Shown here: piece after piece, positions 11,163-23,403 of the stretch | Layout of the letters: each line of letters starts with the position of its first letter | Numbering within the stretch: position 1 is the first letter of the stretch | Assembly: GCA_024734495.1 (NCBI GenBank) | Contig: JALMQS010000816.1 | Coordinates: forward strand, 8,955,210 to 9,019,209 | Origin: Forficula auricularia | Lineage: Eukaryota; Arthropoda; Insecta; Dermaptera; Forficulidae | Length of the DNA stretch: 64,000 nucleotides | Direction: 5' to 3' | Notes under the pieces: generated by a model | Told to the model about the DNA's origin: nothing | What the model saw: only the letters and a program-made list of their open reading frames with translations | Databases searched by the model: none | Program-made: the position numbers and the translations under genes

Positions 11163-12120
11163 TTTTTTAACCGACTTCAAAAAAGGAGGAGGTTCTCAAT
11201 TCGACTGATTTTTTGTGTGTCTATGTTACCTCATATCTTCGCCAATTGTGAACCGATTTTGATGATTTTTTTGCATTGGGTTCAGTCTAGTTTCCGATTG
11301 GTCCTGTTTTTTTTTCAATGGTATTGGACCTTTTTTGATATGTTTGTTCAGGCATAACTTCTTTGTTTATGATCCGATTTTAATGATTCTTTTTTTATTG
11401 GAAAGAGGGTATCTTAGGGGTGGTACGATATTAATTTGGTCAAGTTCTGAAGATATGATCAATGACGAAATAACGTAAATCTCCAATTCTTATGACCAAA
11501 CAATCGAAATTATAATAAATAAAATCTTTTTATAAAAAAATCTTAAAACATTCATTTAAAACCCGCAAACGTTTCGAGAGAATTTCTATATTTATGAATT
11601 TAATTTTATTATCATTTTCTGATTCATTCGCCCTGACGCTTTCTCTTACGAGATGCGTGCCAAGGTATTATATTAAGTCACTATTAATAACATCACTAAA
11701 AAGAGAAAATAAAAAAAATAAAAAACGACTTCATAAAAATTAAATACAACAAATAAAATAATAATAACTTAAAATAAAATAAAATACACTAAAAGGTATA
11801 AAATAATTATCTTATTTAGTTACTAACTAAACGACGAAATATGTACATGAAATTACTTTTTGAAGTCGGTGCCAAAACCATGAATCGCACTCGACGGATC
11901 TTACTTAGGTACGTTTGGCGGGTACGCTCGCTTATAGGTATAGTTTGTTTGTCACCGACTTCAAAAAGTAATTTCATGTTAATATTTCGTCGTTTAGTTA
12001 TTTATATACTTTATATAGTTTATTTTATACCTTTTAGTGTATTTTATTTGATTTTTAAGTTATTATTATTTTATTTGTTGCATTTAATTTTTCTTGAAGT
12101 CGGTTTTATTTTTTTTATGA
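11163..12120. mobile_element. Family F element ('ccgacttcaaaaaa' MITE), copy 1
   Basis: It begins TTTTAACCGACTTCAAAAAA. The first part (11163-11660) resembles 57625-57905. The second part (11725-12115) is a palindrome around a GC-richer core of about 90 bp (11868-11965) that is shared with 27785-27885 and 58090-58200. Arms repeat TTTAGTGTATTTTAT and its complement. This repeat is familiar from insect genomes. No transposase. An open frame of 165 codons at 11841-12338 is a by-product of the palindrome and adjoining AT-rich DNA. Confidence 0.75.
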
Positions 12121-12349
12121 AAATTATTTTTTCCTTTACCTTAACAAATTTTAATATTATTCTTTTAGAATATTTTTTGATATATCGGAATGAAGAAAAT
12201 ATCTATATATCTGTATTTTTCACCCAAGACCAGATAAATAGTATTATTTTAAGATTGAATAAATATTTACAGAGAAAAAGTTTATTTTTTATTAAATTTT
12301 TTATAAAATATTCTAATTTATTCATTTTAATTAAATAAATTATAGCTGA

Positions 12350-12868
12350 AATAGATTAGTGTTGAATAGTAAATCCATCTAAATAATAAATGGATGTCTA
12401 AAAGAAGAGGAGGCATCATGCCTCGCAGCATTGCAATATTTGCCTTATGATAATATTTACGATGAAACAGTGACGTTAATTGAACGTCTACATACAGTGT
12501 TTACATGTTCTAATTCTAGGCGTTTAAATTGTCATCATAACATTTGTAAAAATTTTTACAACAATGACATCATTTGATTTTTTCTTTCAGTTTATATTTA
12601 TTTAATTATTTTTATATATGAGAAAAATATATTTATGAAATAATTATATGGTATTATAAGTGTTTTCGAATTAATTCAGCAAATGAATATAATTAATCGG
12701 TAAATACATCGACCAAGTGCGTGTCAGTCCGCATATACGACTCACGACTATTCCTAGCCTTGCAACTTTCAAAATACTTGAAATATCTAATTCTTTAAGA
12801 TTGGAGCAATTTTTGGAGACTGACTGATAAGTGAATTAAGTCCAGTAAGTGAGGCAGTCCAAAAAAAG
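12350..12868. other. AT-rich spacer, nothing recognised
   Basis: No ORF, RNA gene or bounded repeat could be supported. Confidence 0.45.
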
Positions 12869-12869
12869 A

Positions 12870-13150
12870 AGAAGATAATTTACACTATCTTTTTATTCAT
12901 AAAACCGACGTTTCGGAGGCTATTCCTCCTTCTTCAGGGTTTTGAAAACTAGTTAAGGAATCCAATGCGACATTCCCCTCTCCTGATATATAAGATATTA
13001 TTGTTACTGCCACTGAAAGAGGAGACAGAGGGGAATGTCGCATTGGATTTCCTTCACTGACTTTTCAAAACCCTGAAAAAGGAGGGAATAGCCTCCGAAA
13101 CGTCGGTTTTATGAATAAAAAGATAGTGTAAATTATCTTCTTCTTGGGTA
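12870..13150. mobile_element. Foldback element with hammerhead-like motif in both arms
   Basis: Arms at 12870-12995 and 13021-13148 are inverted copies: AAGATAATTTACACTATC, then the motif with GACGTTTCGGAGGC / GCCTCCGAAACGTC, then TTTTGAAAA and a CAATGCGACATTCCCCTCT block. The short centre is about 25 bp. The two arms are very similar, so the element is fairly young. Motif positions are 12905-12938 (minus) and 13071-13110 (plus). Confidence 0.8.
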
Positions 13151-14466
13151 AACCTCAACCCCAGCCCACCCGATAAAAAACATGTTTTATTTTTGAATCT
13201 CCAAAATTTCAATCCTTCCCAAAATAATAATTTGACTAAAATTGTAATACAATTTTTTATTTCGGGAAAAATGAATAAACATAATTTGTTTCGATGAGAA
13301 TTGTTTGATTTTCTACTTTCCCGTCCAATCTAACATACTTAATTCAATAATTTGTAAATTTTAAGTTTCTATCATATTTAGAATACGAGCTACAATGCTT
13401 AGACAGACGGACAGAAAAACAAACATTTTTGCTTTCAACCGGGCCTTAAAAAAGGGATGATGATTTATTCTTATCTTGTGTAGCACACAATTTACAAGGA
13501 TAGTCTTATTATCTACTACTATTACTTAATTGAAACTATGTTTATATTTGTTGTGTACTAGTGAAAATAAAATAAATAAAATTGAATCATTGGCATTGGC
13601 GTAGTCAGGGAGTTTTCCTAGAGGGGAGGGGCCAGCCGGCCAGCTGATTAGCCACCACAAAGTTTCAATTGCGGTAATCCGATTAGATATCAACTAATTT
13701 TTTAGTATAGAATTGACAAATTTTAGAAATAACGAAATAATTTAATGAGAAATAAATTAATGATACCTCGTAATAATAGAATTTCGATTTTTTTAGGGGG
13801 GGGGGCTGCCCATCACCCCCCCCCTCCCCCATTGGACATAATTTTTTCCTGAATGTACAGTGATGACTTGCTTTCATAGAAAAGATCATCTTTACCATAA
13901 TTATCTAAAATTTAAGAGCTTATCTAAGTCTAAATGACTCCAGTTTCTAATAGGGATAAAGGTTCGAAACTATTTTAGGTTTCTTCACTCAATTCAAATG
14001 GGATGTACGCAACACCATATTGGAAAGACTGTAATTATGTAAATAGTACACAGTACCTGACTAGCTGTATACGGCAACCCTTAACCACTAAATGTGATCG
14101 GCGCTTTCAAAATATCAACCCTGACGATGTTTTATTTATATTCAATAATTCAAATTTTGTTAAGGGAGAATGGTGTGATTCTTGGTGAACACATTTAAAT
14201 AAAGTAAAGAAAATTTTCAAAAATTTAAGAAACTTTTTAAAATTTAAACCTACTTAGTATTTTAAATTTTAAAGTTTCTTAAATTTTTCAAAATTTTCTT
14301 TACTTTTCGTCCATTCTCATTTAAAGATTAAATTGTAACTTTGCTTAAGTTATGAGAATTGGAAAAATAAATGTTCATATATTTAAGAATTATATTAGAA
14401 TTTTCAGGAATTTGTTTAATTAGCTTTGAGGGGCACTAATGGAAATTATCAAATAACTCCTAAACT
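13151..14466. other. AT-rich intronic DNA with a G/C homopolymer block and a small inverted repeat
   Basis: A G run then C runs occur near 13796-13830, and a GC-rich patch with GGCCAGCCGGCCAGCTG near 13630-13646. An inverted repeat of about 40 bp per arm lies at 14195-14310 (AAAGAAAATTTTCAAAAATT and its complement). A 61-codon frame at 14003-14188 is not recognised. Confidence 0.4.
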
Positions 14467-14474
14467 ATTAGCTC

Positions 14475-14631
14475 CGAGGGGTGAACCGTGGCCTAATATC
14501 GTCTACACCTACTTCCACTTTCATTTCCAAGTAGAACAATAGATGAAGGGGCATTATCTAATGGATTCCAAAATAATTCCACATAATTCCAAAGACTTGT
14601 ACACCTAATTCCAATCGCGGTTCACCCCTCG
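14475..14631. mobile_element. hAT-type MITE (157 bp), second copy
   Basis: Ends CGAGGGGTGAACC and GGTTCACCCCTCG are perfect 13-bp inverted repeats. The flanks ATTAGCTC (14467-14474) and AATAGCTC (14632-14639) match at 7 of 8 bases. The interior is closely similar to 9451-9615. Confidence 0.9.
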
Positions 14632-14966
14632 AATAGCTCTAAGGGAAATGCAAAAACCAACTACCCTAAATGGCCGGAGGCGGTCGTCGCCGCTAGTTTA
14701 TATATAAAAGATAAATGCCTATAGTAGTAGTTTTAAAATTTGTAAAGAAAATTAAAAGAGATGGTCATCTACTAAATTCTCGGTGTTATGAATTATTGTT
14801 ATTATGTCAGAAGGGTTGTATCACCCGAATGCCAAAAAATGCAATCCGTCCACCTAGTTTGCTCACCGACATATAACCACATTTGACATATAGTATGCAG
14901 AAAAATTTTCATTCAAAGAATCGATCTTCATCATTAAAAAATTTGTTTCATCATTAAATTTTTTTT

Positions 14967-15535
14967 ACTTTACCATACAGGGCATGGTCAAGTATTGTAA
15001 TCGTGCATGAAAAAAGTGGTTTTTTCCTTCCTTTTTTTCGAAATATCTCAAAAACGGCTGAAACTATTTCGATTAAAAAAATTGAGTGAAACCATGGCAT
15101 TTCGGTCTACAAAAAAGCCCTAATAAGTGAACATCGAAAAAATTATATTTTTCGAGATAATAATTGTTTTGTCAAAATGTCTGTTAGTTAGTCTGGTTGT
15201 CTGGTTGTTAGTCTGTGCGTTACCAAATTTTTGTGGACGAGCTAGCTCAAAAACTAGTGTGAATATCGAAACAAAATACCACACGTTGTTTTGGTCCATT
15301 GAGATTAAGAGCTGATTAGATTTTGGGGCATATCGACCCAAAATTAAGGGGGGTGGAGGGGGGGTTAAAAATTAAAAATCTAGGGCATTTGAGCAAACTC
15401 AACCAAATTTTGTATACATAATCAGTGGGACCCCAGAAGTCTAAAAATGCAAAAACTAACCCCCTACCCTACACGATTATAAATAATTTTATTAAATATT
15501 AAATATAAGTTAAGGGCCAGGTTGTATGGTAAAGT
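14967..15535 (+). mobile_element. Family B TIR element (569 bp)
   Basis: Terminal 13-bp inverted repeats are perfect: ACTTTACCATACA (14967-14979) and TGTATGGTAAAGT (15523-15535). The interior matches 5342-5988 in the opposite orientation. Open frames on both strands at 15120-15341 are repeat-derived. No transposase domain is visible. Confidence 0.8.
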
Positions 15536-15539
15536 CAAG

Positions 15540-16460
15540 TGGATCGCCACATCAGAACACATCAGCTTATTTCTTCATTGCTTTATTAATCTTATACATA
15601 TTTTGAGAATTTTTTTGATTTAATATCTCATTATATTATATTAATTTTAAAATCTTCTTTAGAATAATAAATAGCTATATTATTCGGAAACATTATTTTT
15701 CATTATTTGAAAAGTGAGGACGGACGGCTGTCGCTCTCTTTAGAAAATCCTCAGTTCTCTTATATATAATATGACATATGAGGATAGAAACATGAAAGAC
15801 TCTGCCCTGTATTCTACTGAGATTATGATGAATTAAAAGACTTAAGTAATATTTTTTTCAGTAGAAATCTACTTAAAGTTTAATGTTGATTCCCTTGGCT
15901 AATGAAATTTTTCGGAAAACATTGAATTCGTTCTTTCTTGGACTTTTTTTTAACGGCCCTAATGATAAAATTAATGAGCGTATAATATCAAATTGCCTGA
16001 TGTTCCGACAATTAGGTTTTTTCTTTGCTAGCCCTGACATAGTTTTACACTTTAGTAACATTAGTCATTGCAATTTCAGAGTTGAACTTCGTCGTTTTTA
16101 TTTTACTGACCGACAATTCCACTTTTATCGCAAAACAAAAAATATTGCAGAAAAGTTTATTTCAAATCATATATTAAATTTCCATGATTCTTTTTCTTAA
16201 TAGTACCTACCTAATAATTTCAAAGGATAAAGATAAATTGTGACTCTTTAATTGTAATAATTAACTTTAGATTTGGCCTTTGTATTATATAAGCTACTTT
16301 TATTATCTAGTATAATATGAAGCTTTTATTTTTGTGATTAATTTGTTTAAAACAAAACAATATTAACTATGACGTTTCTATCAACTTATTCTGCGATCCA
16401 TAAGTCGTTCGAAACGCCGTAGTTGTATTGTATTATTTGTTCTTGTTCAATAATTAATTA
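15540..16460. other. AT-rich intronic DNA, nothing assigned
   Basis: Overlapping open frames on both strands around 15873-16200 (up to 105 codons) resemble nothing I know and have no support. Confidence 0.4.
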
Positions 16461-16469
16461 TAGATTATA

Positions 16470-17275
16470 AGATTTGCCGATGACATTGCCCTTCTAGGAA
16501 GCAATAAAAAAGAATTAGAGGACGCCTTGAATGGAATTAACCAAATCCTAATAGAAGAAATCAAAATGAAAATAAACAAGAATAAAACCAAGGTCCTAGT
16601 ATGTACAAAAAAAGAACAAACGAGACAGGAATGCATCAAAATTAACCAAGAAAACCTAGAAGGAGTTAAGGAATTCCGCTACCTAGGAAGTAAAATAACA
16701 TGGGATGGGAGGAGCAAAACGAAATTAAATCAAGAATTGCCCAAGCAAAAATGGGGTTTAATTCAAAACAAAACTACTATGCTCCTCCTCAATCAGCTTA
16801 GCAAACAGGAAGTTGCTATTGAAGACATATGTATGGAGCATAGCCATGTACGGGTGTGAAACCTGGACAATTGGAAAAGCGGAGAGAAAGAGATTGGAGG
16901 CTTTCGAAATGTGGTGCTACAGAAGAATGATGAATATCAAATGGATGGATAAAATTACAAATGAAGAAGTTCTTGGAAGAATCGGAGAAAGAAGAACCTT
17001 GTGGAAGAGTCTGAAGAAGAGAAGAGGTCAGATGATGGGGCACACACTGAGACATGGGGGACTGCTTAGGGATATCTTGGAGGGGGAGGTGGGAAAGAAA
17101 AGGGGAAGGGGAAGACCCAGATTAGAATATTTCAACCAAATAATTGGGGGATATGGGATGCCAGACATTTAGAGAGGTTAAACAGCTGGCGGGGGACAGA
17201 GTCGAGTGGAGACGGATTGTTGCATCAAACCAGTCTTAGGACTGTATACTCAATGATGATGATGATGATGATGAA
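16470..17275 (+). mobile_element. 5'-truncated, frameshifted LINE: end of reverse transcriptase and C-terminus
   Basis: The frame from 16470 begins RFADDIALLGSNKKELE. FADD is the catalytic motif of reverse transcriptases (palm domain). KMKINKNKTKVLV and EFRYLGSKITWDG follow, which are the conserved post-catalytic motifs. The frame breaks near 16735-16815 and resumes in another frame with IAMYGCETWTIGKAERKRLE, FEMWCYRRMMNIKW, NEEVLGRIGERRTLW, QMMGHTLRHGGLLRDILEG and GRGRPRLEY. A second shift near 17168 separates the final GDRVEWRRIVASNQS and its stop at 17236-17238. The 3' tail is (ATG)n at 17251-17272. This arrangement fits RTE/CR1/L2/Ingi-like arthropod LINEs with a short tandem-repeat tail; I cannot fix the clade. 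The endonuclease and the front of RT are absent. It is a dead copy. Confidence 0.9.
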
Positions 17276-17754
17276 TTAATTATAATTAATTAATACTGAT
17301 TTCATAAAAAAATTCAAATTTTTTTTTGATAGCATTTTTATTTTCCAAAAATTAGTTTTTTTTGAATTATTTTTTTCTTTAATTCTAAATAAGTTAATTA
17401 AAAATCTAAGATATTGAGACCATTTGCTCAATAAATAATAATACTCCTCCTTCATCTAATACAATAATAATAACATTAAATGTAATTAAATTTTAATTTT
17501 CCTCATTAATATATCAAAGAATAATTGATACGTCAACGAGAATTATTTTGACCGCGCTGATTTGAAAAAAGATATTTTTATCTCTCGAAATAAAATTAAA
17601 ATTTATTTAATATCATTATTTCCAAGTTAGAAATATATCAGTTCAAATATTATTTTCACTCAATATTTCGACAAAATTCCCTACATTAGATTCGCGATTG
17701 AATCAAATGTAGAAAAACCCTTCAATTAAATGTATTAATAAGCTGTTGAGGAAA
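17276..17754. other. AT-rich spacer
   Basis: No bounded element or gene. A short palindrome TTAATTATAATTAATTAA follows the LINE tail at about 17276-17293. Confidence 0.4.
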
Positions 17755-18060
17755 TAGACAAATTTATGCAAATATTTTTTATTTTATCCCAACGTTCGGT
17801 CAACTTTGTTGACTTCCAGGCTCAAACAAATTATCTCCTTTGCATATTTAGCAAACACAATATAGCCAGTCATTGAACAGATTGAATTCTGTCCAATGAT
17901 TGAGCCTATATGTGTTTGCTTAGAATAAATATTTATAATTGACAAACATGCAAAGAAGATAATTTGTTTGAGCCTCTGAAGAAGTCAACAAAGCTGACGA
18001 AACGTTGGCATAAAATAAGAAATATTTGCATAAGCTGTGTCCTTATTTCCTACAACGAAC
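17755..18060. mobile_element. Foldback element with GTCAAC/GTTGAC hammerhead-like motif, copy 1
   Basis: Inverted arms at about 17752-17885 and 17905-18056 share GGAAATA...CAAATA, CAACGTT, TCAAACAAATTATCT, TTTGCATAT and TGGACAGAAT-like central text. The motif is at 17791-17820 (minus) and 17974-18010 (plus), with stem GTCAAC..GTTGAC or a one-base variant. The same family is present at 42733-43135. Confidence 0.8.
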
Positions 18061-18545
18061 TTATATAATTTAATCGATGGACATAAACAATCAAAATAAT
18101 TAAATATAATTTCTATCAACATTATGTTTATTTTATGTACATTTATTTTAAAAATGTTGAAAAAATTATTAATTAAATTCCCTTTTCATTAAAAAAAAAT
18201 TTAAAAAATGCTAAATTTGAAGAAGAATCAAGGTTTTTTAATGATATTTTCGATTCTTATCACAATAGGGTTGTTCCGCAGAAATATTAATTAATTTATT
18301 TATTTATTTATTTTGAGGGATATTGGTCTTTATCTCAATATATACTTTTAATTTAACTCATTTTTAAGTCAGTTCAAATCGTCACACTGTAATTGAGTTC
18401 CTTTAATTACGATGTTTTTAGATTTTATTTTTTCTTAAAAATGATTCTAACGATTTTTTAAAAACTTCAGTATTTACATCTTCTTTGTTGCCAATAATTT
18501 TTATAACTAAAAAATTTATATAATAAGGTATACAAGTTATCTAAA
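18061..18545. other. AT-rich spacer
   Basis: No feature recognised apart from TTTA tetranucleotide repeats near 18294-18311. Confidence 0.4.
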
Positions 18546-19421
18546 GGTACGTTTTCCTTGGTGCGACTATCACGATGATCGTGCAACGATCATTGTTTAA
18601 CGATAATCGTTTGTTACTCATTTCTCTCGGAATGTATGCAGTTTATTGATTTTTCTTTAGTTGTGTGTTTTCATTCGCAGTCACATATCCTAAATTTAAC
18701 AAAAAGAGTTTAAAGTTGAGTAGACGTAAAATATTATTACTCAAATATCTTTTGATTGAGGAGATGGTAGACGACGAAATACTTCTTTATACGTATGGGA
18801 TGAAAAGAGCCAAAATACACCGTATGTATGAGCTCAGAAATTAAATGGGACTGTATCAAGAAAAATTAGTTACTTCCCATCTGCGCGAAGACAAAAAGTT
18901 CTAGGAATTTTTCTGAAAAAAAAAAGAAACTTACAAATAATATTGAATAAAGAACAAGGATAGTAAAAAGCAATACACTAGGTCTTCTCTCAACAAATAA
19001 ACGTTAGCGACTGACGATTATATTCACCCTTCTCCTGAACGACTATTCCAAGCGTACGATCATCGTTAACGACTCTATCGGCAGTCGATCGAATAAGAAA
19101 TACAAAGAAATAGTTTTTTTATGATAATGATGAAAGAAGGAGTTACACCAAAAAGGTGCAACCCGTAAAGGCCTGGGTTGGCCCCTCCATCGTGAAAAGA
19201 AGAAGAAATAATTTTATGGGTTGGGCGGGGGTCGAAGGTATCTGTGGATACGGGTCTTAAATAGCTGAAGGTTATAAGTCGCGGGAAAGATGGTGGCAGG
19301 GAGCGAGTTCCAGTCTCTGGAGGTCATAGGGATAAAAGAGTTGGCGAAAGCGCTTGTTCGACTTTTATCCAAGTGCTCAACGATAATCGTTCCACGATAG
19401 TTGCACCGAGTAACCACGTAA
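18546..19421. mobile_element. Remnant DNA transposon with diverged TIRs, carrying a LINE insertion
   Basis: The left end reads TACGTTTTCCTTGGTGCGAC and, on the opposite strand, the right end reads TACGTGGTTACTCGGTGCAA; both continue with ACTATC and then copies of ACGATAATCGT. These look like diverged inverted ends rich in short CGAT palindromes. The LINE fragment at 19115-19378 lies inside. No transposase frame survives. Superfamily unknown. Confidence 0.5.
19115..19378 (-). mobile_element. LINE 3' fragment, ORF2 C-terminus (minus strand)
   Basis: The minus-strand frame ending at 19214 reads DKSRTSAFANSFIPMTSRDW, then NSLPATIFPATYNLQLFKTR and IHRYLRPPPNP before a stop. It matches the C-terminus of the LINE at 3683-4240 (TSFANTYIPMTSRNWNSLPA) but is a different family or lineage. 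About 100 bp of 3' UTR follows down to an A-rich tail near 19115. The upstream part of the open frame is transposon end sequence, not LINE. Confidence 0.85.
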
Positions 19422-19529
19422 TTAAGTTTGAAAAGATTTATAAATATAACTTAGAGTGAACATTGTCAAGACTCGGTACGCTTTACTTAATAAATTATTT
19501 AAAATTTTACTTTTTGATTTAATTAACTT

Positions 19530-19820
19530 CTTTTTCTTAGATTGCCATACCCGAAACGGGTGTCGGCGCCTCTCTACATATACGAACCTGTGCTGAGTGT
19601 GTTTAGTTGTTTTACACAGATATACGGGACCTACTTTTTAACGCCGGTTCCGAACGGCTAATTTGGAGAGGTTACTTGGCAATTATACTCTTGGTAAGTG
19701 GTCGCCATTACTTTCCAAGAGGAGGCGACTGCAAATATCTATCTGCAGAGACTCGGTCTCGAACCAGCGATCTTCGAGTCAGCGACCCTACACTCTAGCC
19801 ACTGACTCACAGTCGCCTCT
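19530..19820 (-). repeat. tRNA-derived SINE (minus strand)
   Basis: On the minus strand the unit starts GAGGCGACTGTGAGTCAGTG. It contains an A-box-like AGTCAGTGGCTAGAGTG, a GGTCGCTGACTCGAAGATCGC anticodon-arm-like stretch and a strong B-box GGTTCGAGACC. A body of about 200 bp follows, including CCGAAACGGGTGTCGGCGCC in complement, and ends in an A-rich tail (AAGAAAAAGAAG) near 19530. Box spacing is tRNA-like. A 63-codon plus-strand frame over it is spurious. Confidence 0.7.
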
Positions 19821-19851
19821 TTAATTAACTTTCCAATTAATTATATAAACA

Positions 19852-20000
19852 ATTGATGAAAAGGTTGCCCAAGGATAATGAAAACTATAAATTCCGAATA
19901 AAATAATTTATTAGAATGTCATTTTCATCCTCTTAAAAAATCGAAGTTTTGGAGGATCTCCTCTCTTTGAGGTTTATAAGTAAGGGGACCATTTATCTTT
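19852..20000. repeat. Family L repeat (degenerate motif arm)
   Basis: It shares GATGAAAAGG, CCCAAGGATAATGAAAA and AGAATGTCATTTTCA with 31566-31650 and part of 51775-51850. The end holds a decayed version of the hammerhead-like arm (GGAGGATCTCCTCTCTTTGAGG). Confidence 0.5.
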
Positions 20001-21849
20001 AAGCGAAGTACCGAACATATAAATAGAAGTGGTGTTAGGGGTAAGAACTGGTGCTAGGTAACATTAATAATAATTAATCTTTAATTCCAGAACATTTTTA
20101 AAATTTAATTAACAAAAAAAAAAAATATTTTAAAGAATACATCGGTAAATGTACCTTTATAGAACAAACTTAAAATATTTTTATTCACAGTGTACTGGAA
20201 AAATAAAAACATTATTATGATTTTTTCATATTTTTCTACAAAGTGAATTTTTTTAAGCTGCTCATTGTTCCTTACAATATATTCATGAAATTCAGAACAT
20301 GTCATATCATAATTGCATTTGTTACTAACAAAACCTATTTAGAGTTTCTACGAAAAGTTGAGTTTGTTCAAACGAGCATAGATTATTATTCATCCAAGAA
20401 AAATATTATTTCTGTGGGGGCATTTGGTGCAAGTAAACAAAAGCAAAATTCGACTATTTTACTTATGTTCCCATGGGCAATGTTTGCAGTTTAAAATGTG
20501 CAAAAATTTCTACCCATTTTCCCACTTAAAACTAAAAAAAAAAAACGAAAATTTAGATTATAAGTATTACTAAAAAAAGGGACTTTTACGGGTCACTAGT
20601 TTAAAAAGAAGACAATTTTATTGTTTCAAAATATACGTCACATAGCATTTAAATACGCAATTGTCCAGTTAAGGGAGTTCGGGACAGCTTATCTATATAG
20701 TTGATCTTCGAAAAAATCTTTTGTACTATGGTATTTCTGCAGAATGACAACGTCTGCCAACTAAATTTTTTAATAAAAAAAATTAATAATAATGAGGTTA
20801 ATTTCGAATAAAAATCTTTGTTTTGATAATATTAATAAAAAGAAAATTGAGATAAATTTTTTCGCTTTATAAAAACACAAAAACGATAGAGTTAGAATTC
20901 TACACTAGTGCTTTTGTTATATTCTGTTGGCTGCAAATAACTTTTTATTTTTACGTTTATGAATAACTAATTAATTTCTATTGAAAAATGTATCATTCTA
21001 TTCATAAAAGTTGAATTATTAATCTATATAAATTTGTTGAAAATAATATCATTTTTATATAAGTTATAGCCCTCGGTCCATTTTTACTTCCATGTTAAAA
21101 GGACAATTTTCAATAATTTATTTCTGGTAATGGGACAGACGATCAACTTCAAATTTAGGCAATAAATATTTAATACTATTCGATGATAAAAAATTGAGAA
21201 TTTGCTTATAAAAATGATAAACAGTCCCGAACCTCCTAAAATACGGGACGAATGGTCATCTTATTTATAAGGATCAACAAAAAAACCTCTATCTTGTCTC
21301 TTTTAACGTTGTTTTTGCTTAGCTTGCATTAGAATCAAGAGAAAAGAATCAATCTCATTTGGCTCAATCTATTCATAACTTGATGCAATCTGATTTTATT
21401 GACTGTGATCTTTCTTCACAAGAGACGGGGCTCCGACCATTCATGCGTGTCACCTGGGATCTCCTCTTTTTTGCACGATCTATCTTGTTCTGCAGATCAT
21501 CATGTAATATTTCACCTGCTTCTTAAAGTTGCGGCTCACTTATTCACTTCATAAATCGTACTTGGCGACTCTTGTTTTGACCTGAAATTTTTCTTTCTTT
21601 ATCTCTGACTGCACCTTTATTATATCATTCCAACACCCTTTTATTCTTACCTGTCTATGGGAAAACTTGTATAAAAAAAAATCAATACCCTCCTTAGTTG
21701 AAAAAAATGAATAAATCAATATTTCTCTAAATTTTGAAGAAAAAATCATTTTCAAATTAAATGAATAATTAAAAAAGAATTTATATTTTTGGGAAAATCT
21801 GATCTTAGTGAAAATTATCTTAATGATAATTATGTATATAATGAATGTC
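20001..21849. other. AT-rich intronic DNA, nothing assigned
   Basis: Open frames near 20105-20494 and 21549-21755 overlap on both strands or lack any recognised motif. No bounded repeat was seen. Confidence 0.4.
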
Positions 21850-21915
21850 AGAGGGTTTCATCCCCTTGGGATTGAACCCAAGCGCTAAACCCTATCTTTC
21901 AACTGGAAGAAGGTG
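21850..21915 (-). repeat. tRNA-like SINE head
   Basis: The minus strand contains GGGTTCAATCCC, a near-perfect B-box, preceded by GTTGAAAGATAGGGTTTAGC, which could be a worn A-box. It lies next to the repeat at 22012. Confidence 0.4.
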
Positions 21916-22011
21916 AAATCATTTTGGCATCACAAATAAATTTTTACGAGATTACATTTTGAGTTATAATATGTAACTGAATCAAGTCAGTAGAAAAAAG
22001 TTATATATTAT

Positions 22012-22668
22012 GCCAAGCTGTAGAGGGCGTGCCGAAGGCAAATAAATAACTCTCAGTTTTTCTAAAGACTAAATGTACAAAAAGCTAAGAATTTCTTCGA
22101 TTTTTACAGGAATAGTTTCTTAAAGTAATAAAGAATAACTTTATAAAATTTGATCAAGATAGGAGAAAGTTTTAATTTTTGCCCCCACTCACATTTTGGA
22201 TAGTTGGGAGTCGAATTTCAAAAAAAACCTGAAATTACTTTTTAGATATTTGTATTTAGAATTTTATTAAGTAAAAATCAAGTAGATATCTTATCGTTCT
22301 TAATTGAAAATGCATAATTAGTGTAAACACATTGCAACGATATTTTGCTCCTTTTGACCCCTTTGGGGGTCGAATTAAAAAACCTTGAAATTAGTTTTTA
22401 GATATTTTAATTTAGTATTTTTATAAGTAAAAAGCAAGTAGATATTTTATCGTCCATAAGAGATATCGTATAATCAGTGAAAACACACTTTGCCCCCTTT
22501 GACCCCCTTAGTGGTCGAATTTCGAAAAATCCTTTATTAGTGAGCCTCTATGTCATAGATGTAATATCCTCTCCAAATTTCATGTTTCTATGTCCAGTGG
22601 TTCTGGTTGTTTTGATGATGAGTGAGTGAGTGAGTGTATCGGGCAAAGAATTTTATATATATAGATAG
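22012..22668 (-). mobile_element. Helitron-like family K element, copy 1
   Basis: On the minus strand it begins TCTATATATATAAAATTC, then has a (CACT)n run, then CATGAAATTTGGAGAGGATA, three repeated modules each with TTTTTGAAATTCGAC and GGGGTCAAA, and ends GCACGCCCTCTACAGCTT. The start and layout resemble the Helitron at 7937-8796, but CTAG is not present at the 3' end (CTTG instead). The second copy is at 33716-34300 in the opposite orientation. Confidence 0.6.
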
Positions 22669-22669
22669 A

Positions 22670-23395
22670 AAATAATTTTTTTGTAATTTCTGACTGACTC
22701 TAGTATATATTATAGGTACACTTTTCACGCACAATGCGTGGAATGTTTCACTTTTCTTTACAACCCCTTCTACTTTCCCTGACCTTTTTTGTAAACGCTA
22801 GATTATCTATCAAGTGTATAACTTATCCTTTTAAATCTATCTCTCTAAGGTAGTTGTTTCACCATATGGATTTCCTTAGGATTTTTTGAAATTTAGTCAG
22901 ATTATTATTTATCGATTGGTGGCAAAACAAAATTTATCAACAATATAGTTCCGGAGATATTAAATTCCAAAGATAGAGTTTTTCAGACTTTTGTACATTG
23001 AACTATATATAACTACGATATCGGAATGTTTACATACATATATGGTATTTAATTATAATAAGAAACACTTTTTACCATTGTTATAAAAAACTAAACCAAC
23101 ATTAAACAATAACTAATACATTTTTTAAGAAAATTTTAATTCATATATACAACAGTTTCTGAGACAATAATGAATAAATAATGAAAATAATTAAAATTTA
23201 CACTAAAAACAAGCTGGCAACAACGTATATATTTAACCTAAAAAGTGAGTGGGTTAACTTTAGTACTTTTGTTTGACGTTTTTTCGCTTCTGCCATTGTC
23301 GCAACAACTTTTAATCGTTTATTAAGAACTTTTTGTTTAATAAATCGACCTTTATAATGTATTTTATCTGTCATTTCTATGATAAAAAATTATAT
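22670..23395. other. AT-rich spacer
   Basis: No recognisable gene or bounded element. Confidence 0.4.
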
Positions 23396-23403
23396 TTTAA
23401 AAA

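Noticed and set aside
11841..12338. 165-codon open frame, the longest in the window
   Set aside because: It covers the right half of a palindromic family F element and then AT-rich DNA. The product is an Ile/Phe/Leu run with no domain, and the other family F copies do not keep the frame.
15873..16200. Overlapping frames of 62 and 105 codons on opposite strands
   Set aside because: No motif, no homology recognised, and AT-rich codon content on both strands.
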